From the NCBI GenBank assembly GCA_024734495.1, contig JALMQS010000102.1, positions 11,820,223 through 11,884,222 of the forward strand: a stretch of 64,000 bases of DNA. The letters run 5' to 3'. Origin of the DNA: Forficula auricularia (taxonomy: Eukaryota; Arthropoda; Insecta; Dermaptera; Forficulidae). Shown piece by piece: positions 58,771 to 64,000 of this stretch; position 1 is the first letter of the stretch; each line of letters opens with the position of its first letter. The position numbers and the translations under genes were made by a program. The notes under the pieces are model-generated. The model made no database searches. It saw nothing but the letters and a program-made list of their open reading frames with translations, and had not been told where the DNA came from.

Positions 58771-59376
58771 TAATTCTTTTTAAATTTTCAATCTCACCAC
58801 AAAAACGTGTTAACATAATAAAAATGTTTAAAAATCTGAATATTAGATTTCCAGTCTCTTCGAAAACTTTTCTCGTATCTCAAAACTTTTCGTATTTTGA
58901 TCCAATCATTTTATTTACAATTAAATAGAATATCTGGCTGGAGAATAATTTCAGCACGTAACTCCTTGAGATATACAGAATTCTACTTAAATTAATAGAT
59001 TCACACAAAGATTTAATTATTTAGAGTATTTTAATTTTAATTTTTAAAAGACCTACTCCCTTAGAATCTGGAAAATTCGGACAACCTTAATCCAGGAACG
59101 GTCTGAATTAGCTGATTTTTACTGTATCCTCTCAACTTGAAAAAGAAAAAATTATTGAAAACTTTATTTTCCGATCTATTTTATTAATAAAACATGAAAT
59201 GTTTTGTTAAATTTGCATTCCAAATAATCTAAATTATATTTTTCGAAATCTTTACTGTCAAAAAGTTAAGAGCATGGTAATATTCTAGAATTTATAAAAA
59301 TATTCTTGCCAAGAAATTTTATTTATGCTTATATAAATATTTTTTAGAAAAAAAAGTAAAATACTGCATTGCCAAT

Positions 59377-59720
59377 AGGGGCCATCCATAAATTAGGTCA
59401 CACTTTAAGAGGGGGGAGGAAATCCACAAAGTGGGACAGGGCGATGGGGAGTCCAAATTCGGTGACATCAAATCGAAAATATAAATAATTACAGCCAATA
59501 AATATATGAGTAAAATATTAAGTTTTTTTAGATAAATTTTAATTTTTCACAAATTTGAAAAATAATCTTAATGTTGTTTTAATGAAAATTATCTCTAAAT
59601 TAAATGTTGCAAAAGGTGAGGTGAAATCCCAAACGAGGAGAACTCGGATGTGACAGGGTGAGGGGGGGGGGGGGGTAGAAAATCATTGAAATTTGCGGGA
59701 CCTAATTGATGGATGATCCT
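59377..59720. mobile_element. CATCCATAAATTAGGTCAC MITE-like element
   Basis: GGGGCCATCCATAAATTAGG at the left and CCTAATTGATGGATGATCC at the right are inverted repeats. A G run near 59661-59675. No coding frame. Target duplication not settled (possibly TA). Confidence 0.6.
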
Positions 59721-60615
59721 TATAAGTAGTAGAAAATAAATTTAAATTAAAACTTTTGTATTGAAAAGAAACAAAATTCAACATAATTATGAAATAGAAA
59801 TGTTATGCCAAAAAATAATGAAATGTAAAATATATATTATCAAAGAAAGAAACGTTGTATATATGTATTTTTTATATTTGTACATTATCAAAGCTATCTT
59901 AATAATAAAGATCTTTTAGTATAAAATTTAGAGAATTTTTATTTTTACTACTTTCCAGAGTAATTGTCTTTAGTCGGACAGTAGTTTAATGTACAAGTAG
60001 GCCTTGAATTTGCTAATACGCGAGTTTATAAAAACTAGTACCCAAGGAACTCTATAATGTAGAAATTGAGACGATGAGGAATTAACTTCAAATCTATTAT
60101 TTATTTATAAAAAGATACATCTTCAGATTAAATTTTTTTGAAATTGTTATTTAATTTGAACCGCACCATTCGTTCAGTCAGCTAAATTAAAGTCCAAATG
60201 TGATGTTAGAATACATATTTTGTTTAAATTGATTACAGAGAGCAAGGCCAAGAAAAAATATACAAATAAAATCCTTAACACCAAACCCTTTTAATAGGCT
60301 ATATAATTTATAATTCACCTTGTATTCTAATTCTAATATTTATTTCTTAGGAAGTTTTGTATAAATAAAGATTTTTTTCGTAATGACAATACTAAAACTT
60401 TTTTTTTGTAAACATGAACTAACTATTGGGCCTGAAATCTTTTGTATCTGAACAGGTATCTTGTAGATATTTTGTAAAAAAAAAGCTTTATCTATATCGA
60501 GATGCTTTGGAAAATGTGTATCTGTATCTAAGTGCATTTTCACAAGAGTATCTGTACCAAGATGATTTTAAAAAGTATAACCGTATTGGAAAGACAAAAT
60601 CTCACTTGATTCAAT
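59721..60615. other. Stretch without recognised gene
   Basis: AT-rich. Around 60430-60590 there are degenerate TATCTGTATC/AAGATG repeats. Two short overlapping frames on opposite strands are judged chance. Confidence 0.5.
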
Positions 60616-61140
60616 AGAAGAGAGCGACTCCCCAGACAAAGCCTGGAACAAACTATCCACAAACATACTCGAGGCCTGCAAAGAAGCTGTCGGAACAAGG
60701 AAAATCAATACTAATGCAATCAACTGCAAAAAACCCTGGTTTACGTTGGAAGTTAAAGAAATGGCTGCCGAAAAACGTAAAGCCTACTTGAAATATAGAA
60801 GCCTCAGAACATTCGAAAGTCATCAAGAATATGTAGCCGTAAGAAAAGAAACTAATTCCAGAATAGCCAAAATCAAGCGCGATTTTTGGGGAAAATTTTT
60901 AGTTCGAAATGAAAACATCCGAAATTAATGTGGAATCATCGATATATTAAAGTGGACAAAAGGAAGATGCCGAGAATGGTACGAACACATCATGCGAATG
61001 GACGACGAGAGGCTCGCCAAACAAGCCCTACTGTCCAAACTAACCACAAAGAGACCTCCAAAAAGATGGATTGACAGTTGGCAAGACTCCGAGGAAGACT
61101 GAAAATTAACAGAAGAAATCCTAAATTAAGAAGAAGTATT
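60616..61140 (+). pseudogene. RTE-like LINE remnant with the reverse transcriptase deleted
   Basis: 60616-60927 reads EESDSPDKAWNKLSTNILEA, NCKKPWFTLEVKEMAAEKRK and NSRIAKIKRDFWGKF, the linker between endonuclease and reverse transcriptase of RTE-type LINEs. From about 60945 a different frame reads KWTKGRCREWYEHIMRMDDE and TTKRPPKRWIDSWQDSEED, the protein's C-terminus. The several hundred codons that should lie between are gone. Confidence 0.82.
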
Positions 61141-61320
61141 GGAATGGATTTTTATTATAAAAACAACATTTTGCCGATAGTAGTAGAATTAGATTTCATT
61201 AGAAAAATCATCAAGGCCTTCTTCTTAATCAAACCCTTAGGAATTGAATCCAAGTGTCAAAAAGAAATCCAGGCCAATGAATGCACTTCTAGGTTGAACC
61301 AGACTTATATGAGTCGTTAA
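61141..61320 (-). repeat. tRNA-derived SINE-like copy, diverged
   Basis: On the - strand GACACTTGGATTCAATTCCT (61240-61262) corresponds to GGCACTTGGGTTCAATTCCC of the 14.5-kb copy and is followed by a matching GAAGGCCTTGATGA. The 80-codon + frame over it is not a gene. Confidence 0.45.
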
Positions 61321-62326
61321 AAAGCCAATGTAATCAAGGCCACTTTTTGGAAATTGCTAAATTTTCGTGAATTTTAATCAGATAAATTAGGTGTATTCTT
61401 TTTGGTTCGCTTCTTACTTGTTTTTTTTTTCAGAGGGCCCTATGTGTTATATCTTCTAAATCCAACCATGGACAAAATTAGCGGAACAAAAAAAAAGAAG
61501 CTATAATTCAATTTAAAGTGAGTCTTATCTTTTAGTTTCCTAATTAATTTGTTTAAATATTATTTTAAGTAAAAATAAGATTTTAACAAATTAATCAGCA
61601 AACTAAAAGGGTCAGAACCCCCCCAGAGCAGGGCTCATGGTATGAGTAACGGCAACGACAAACCGATTCTTATGGTAAACTAACCGTAATTAAATATATT
61701 TCATATATAGAAGATCCAAAAAGTGCTTCAGCTTACATCAATTGCGGGAAAATATTTTTTTTCTAGGATCGTTTGGTATTATGTGGGTATGTCAAATCTA
61801 AGTTTGAGACATCGAAAGTGTGGGGCACAACTTTTGGTGGCCGAATAACCTCGAAATTTTCGGAATTTTTCCAGTTTTTCTCTTATAACTCGAAAACGGT
61901 CCATATTTTCTAATTAACCGTGCTATAGTAAATTAAAGAGGACAAAATTTCGCGTCGATTAAAATAAAATGCAAAAGTAATTCGATTTTTTTATGGGGAT
62001 CCAAATGAAGTCGGTTAAAAACAGCCTCCCGGATCACTTTTGAGTATCCCAAAAACTCGCACTTTTTTCGATTTTTTCCCATTTTGAATATGATGGAGCA
62101 CGTTTTCGACAAAGACCGATCTATACGTTTTTAAACTAGATTAAATTTGCTACAATTCAAACAAAGTTTTATCTTAATTAGATAATAGTAACCCGTGCCG
62201 CAATGAGCTGAAGTTTTGAAAAACTGCAATTTATTCCAAAAAATCGCAGTTTTTACTTCATAAAGTGAAAACCATTCATCCTAGAAACTTGATTCCTGTC
62301 TCATTCTCTAGGAGATTTTGTTGATT
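61321..62326. other. Stretch without recognised gene
   Basis: Phrases such as TCTCTTATAACTCGAAAACGG and repeated TTTTGAGTATCCC-like pieces suggest old repeat DNA. No exon, terminal repeat or coding relic recognised. Confidence 0.5.
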
Positions 62327-62490
62327 TAAACGTTTACTTGGGTCACTTTTTTGATAAAACTCTTATATTTATAGATATCCGGCATTTACCATGACACTTT
62401 TGAGGATTCGGATCATATCCTGTTGGGAAAATGCTGGATATCTATAAATCTAAGAGTTTTATCAAACAAGTGGTCCAAGTACACGTTCAA
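62327..62490. repeat. Inverted repeat, arms of about 60 bp
   Basis: GATAAAACTCTTATATTTAT at the left and ATAAATCTAAGAGTTTTATC at the right, with a loop of about 40 bp. It abuts the next element. Confidence 0.8.
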
Positions 62491-62492
62491 CA

Positions 62493-62725
62493 GAGTAACA
62501 GAGTAACAACCAGACTAACAGACATTTTGACAAAACAGTTATTATCTCAAAAAATATAATTTTTACAATGTTCACTTATTAGGGCTTTTTGTAGATCGAA
62601 ATGCCATGTTTTCGCTCAATTTTTTTAATGAAAATAGTTTCGCCGTTTTTTAGATATTTCGAAAAAAAAACACTTTTTTCATGCACGATTACAATACTTG
62701 ACCATACCCTGTATGGTAAAGTAAA
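62493..62725 (-). mobile_element. TATGGTAAAGT-ended element, copy f, truncated
   Basis: Reverse copy of the proximal end: ACAGACATTTTGACAAAACA to CTTGACCATACCCTGTATGG and TAAAGTAAAA. It lies about 240 bp downstream of the stop of the - strand gene. Confidence 0.75.
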
Positions 62726-62966
62726 AAAGAAATAGAGAATAATCAAAAAATTTAAAATTATAATTACATAAATTAATTTAATTAAATTTCAATATACATT
62801 CTTAATTTTAGAATTTTCTTGATTCACCCCTGGGTTATGAAAATTCTTCTTAAAATATGGTTTAATATTTGAGTGAATTATTTGCCTTGTTTTAAAAAAA
62901 AAAAAGTTAACATTTAAAATAATAAATTATTTGATTTAATTTTGACTTTTCGTTTTAACGAAAAAC

Positions 62967-63264
62967 TCAAAGGAGCCCTTGACGTTTAAGATCTTCGTAG
63001 GTTTTGCGATTTACTACGTTCCCGAGAGAATCTTCATATTCTTCTTCTTGTTCTGGTTGCCAACGTTCTTCTTGTTTCTGTGATTTTAGTTTCTCCCACA
63101 CTTAAAAAAAAAGAATTTTATCAAAATAACAAAAATGAAAAATTGCATCAATCAATCAAAAAAAGATACTTACATGCAAGTGCATCTTCAATCAGAGTTA
63201 CGTTGGCAAAGTGAGCTGTATTCGGAATCCCGAGACACCGCATTCCATGAGCATGTCGCCATTC
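62967..63264 (-). CDS. Last two exons of an unrecognised - strand gene
   Basis: In gene order, exon 63264-63174 follows a long pyrimidine tract and TTTGTAG and ends GCAT/GTAAGTATC. Exon 63100-62967 follows TTTTTTTTTAAG and ends in TGA. The junction restores a TTG Leu codon. The 74 encoded residues include [40 protein letters not shown], then an acidic EQEEEYEDS and the terminal [14 protein letters not shown]. Amphipathic and charged composition, full codon-like base use and strong splice sites show a real, probably intracellular gene. The family is not recognised. The upstream exons lie beyond 64000 or were not seen. No clear AATAAA was found just after the stop. Confidence 0.82.
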
Positions 63265-64000
63265 CTACAAAAAAAAAAATGATAAGTTTTACTAAATCAC
63301 TAGAAAAAATTTTATAAGTTGATTCAAGCTTTGGGGTAAGAATAATTTATTAGAACTTTTGGGTTGAATCACATTATGCACCACTAAACATATTCATTAA
63401 CGAACATATGTGCCCATAATTATGAAAGTGGTTTAAGTCATTGATTATTAGTTCCGATATATTTAAAGTTTTATAAAATAAACAAGATTCGAATTCTGTA
63501 TAATGAGACAATTAGAAATCCACTTAACGGTTCAATTATATGTGATTTTTAAAAACCGATATCTTATTAAGGTACTTTTTAAATGGATGGAACATAAAAT
63601 ACGAAAAAACTAATTTTTTTAATTTTTTGACTTAGTCCACTTTCATAATTATGGGCACATATATAATGATTCGATTTGTGATCTGTTTCATTGGCAACTA
63701 AGTTGCCTGTAGGCCAAAATTGGGTTCTAATACTGCTAAAAAGTATTCGAATACGAATATGGATTTAGCCAATATGGATATACATACCGGATACAATTTA
63801 AGGATACTTTTGTTTCAAAATGTATCTCAAGTAAATGTACTTTTTACGGATAACAGAATAGGATACAAGAGAAATTGTGATTTGTCCAATTAAAGTTTCA
63901 ACTTTTTTTATATTATAAGTTTTTGTATATATTCTTCAAAAATATTTAGCAGATTACGAAATAATTAAAAAAAAATATTTTTTATTTAAATATTTGAGTT
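63265..64000. other. Presumed intron of the - strand gene
   Basis: AT-rich sequence upstream of the penultimate exon. ATATGTGCCCATAATTATGAAAGTGG (63405-63430) and its complement (63637-63662) form an inverted pair about 200 bp apart, possibly a MITE. No further exon seen. Confidence 0.5.

Overview
The window looks like AT-rich animal, almost certainly insect, nuclear DNA. It has spliced genes with GT-AG introns, no operons or bacterial signals, and a dense load of eukaryotic transposons. The species cannot be fixed from the sequence. Most open frames longer than 60 codons are chance frames in AT-rich or repeat DNA.

Two real genes are visible. The main one runs on the + strand. Twelve exons between 22,645 and 57,829 join without a single phase conflict into 577 residues. 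The protein is Cys-rich (about 27 Cys), extracellular, carries several N-glycosylation sequons and ends in a short hydrophobic tail like a GPI-anchor signal. It resembles the conserved, functionally uncharacterised insect proteins built of DUF7042/7043/7044/7045 modules (named from memory, not searched). The first exon, with start codon and signal peptide, was not found and lies upstream of 22,645 or outside the window. A thirteenth exon (50,789-52,059) is spliced in the same phase as the exon it would replace, but ends in its own stop after about 423 Cys-free, Asn/Ser/Pro/Tyr-rich codons. The locus therefore seems able to make a tailed form without the hydrophobic end as well as the anchored form. 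The second gene is on the - strand at the right edge: its last two exons (62,967-63,264) encode a well-formed 74-residue C-terminus of a protein I do not recognise.

The rest is a layered transposon landscape. 1-22.6 kb: two copies of a 1.4-kb element with 119-bp internal repeats (2.4-3.8 and 20.3-21.7 kb), a pair of TTAA-flanked MITEs, a 560-bp foldback at 11.4-12.0 kb, a LINE 3' end at 13.5 kb, a hAT element with an exact 8-bp target duplication at 14.75-16.5 kb, a Penelope-like GIY-YIG fragment inside inverted repeats at 17.1-18.0 kb and a hAT MITE at 19.7 kb. 22.6-43.6 kb (introns of the main gene): hairpin insertions with 12-13-bp target duplications, palindromic elements at 28.2 and 38.5 kb, an RTE-like LINE end at 30 kb, a hAT element at 32.8-34.0 kb and a pogo/Tigger element at 41.15-42.25 kb. 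44.8-48.8 kb: a knot of a 5'-truncated LINE, a gypsy-type 3' LTR and an opposite-strand LINE with endonuclease and reverse transcriptase. 52-64 kb: tandem repeats, small hAT elements and an internally deleted RTE-like LINE.

Nothing points to CRISPR, rRNA or intact tRNA genes, or to any autonomous intact transposon. The most informative items are the alternative last exon, the hAT transposase interrupted by a MITE exactly inside one codon run, the core inversion between the two 1.4-kb elements, and the repeated hairpin insertions with long target duplications.
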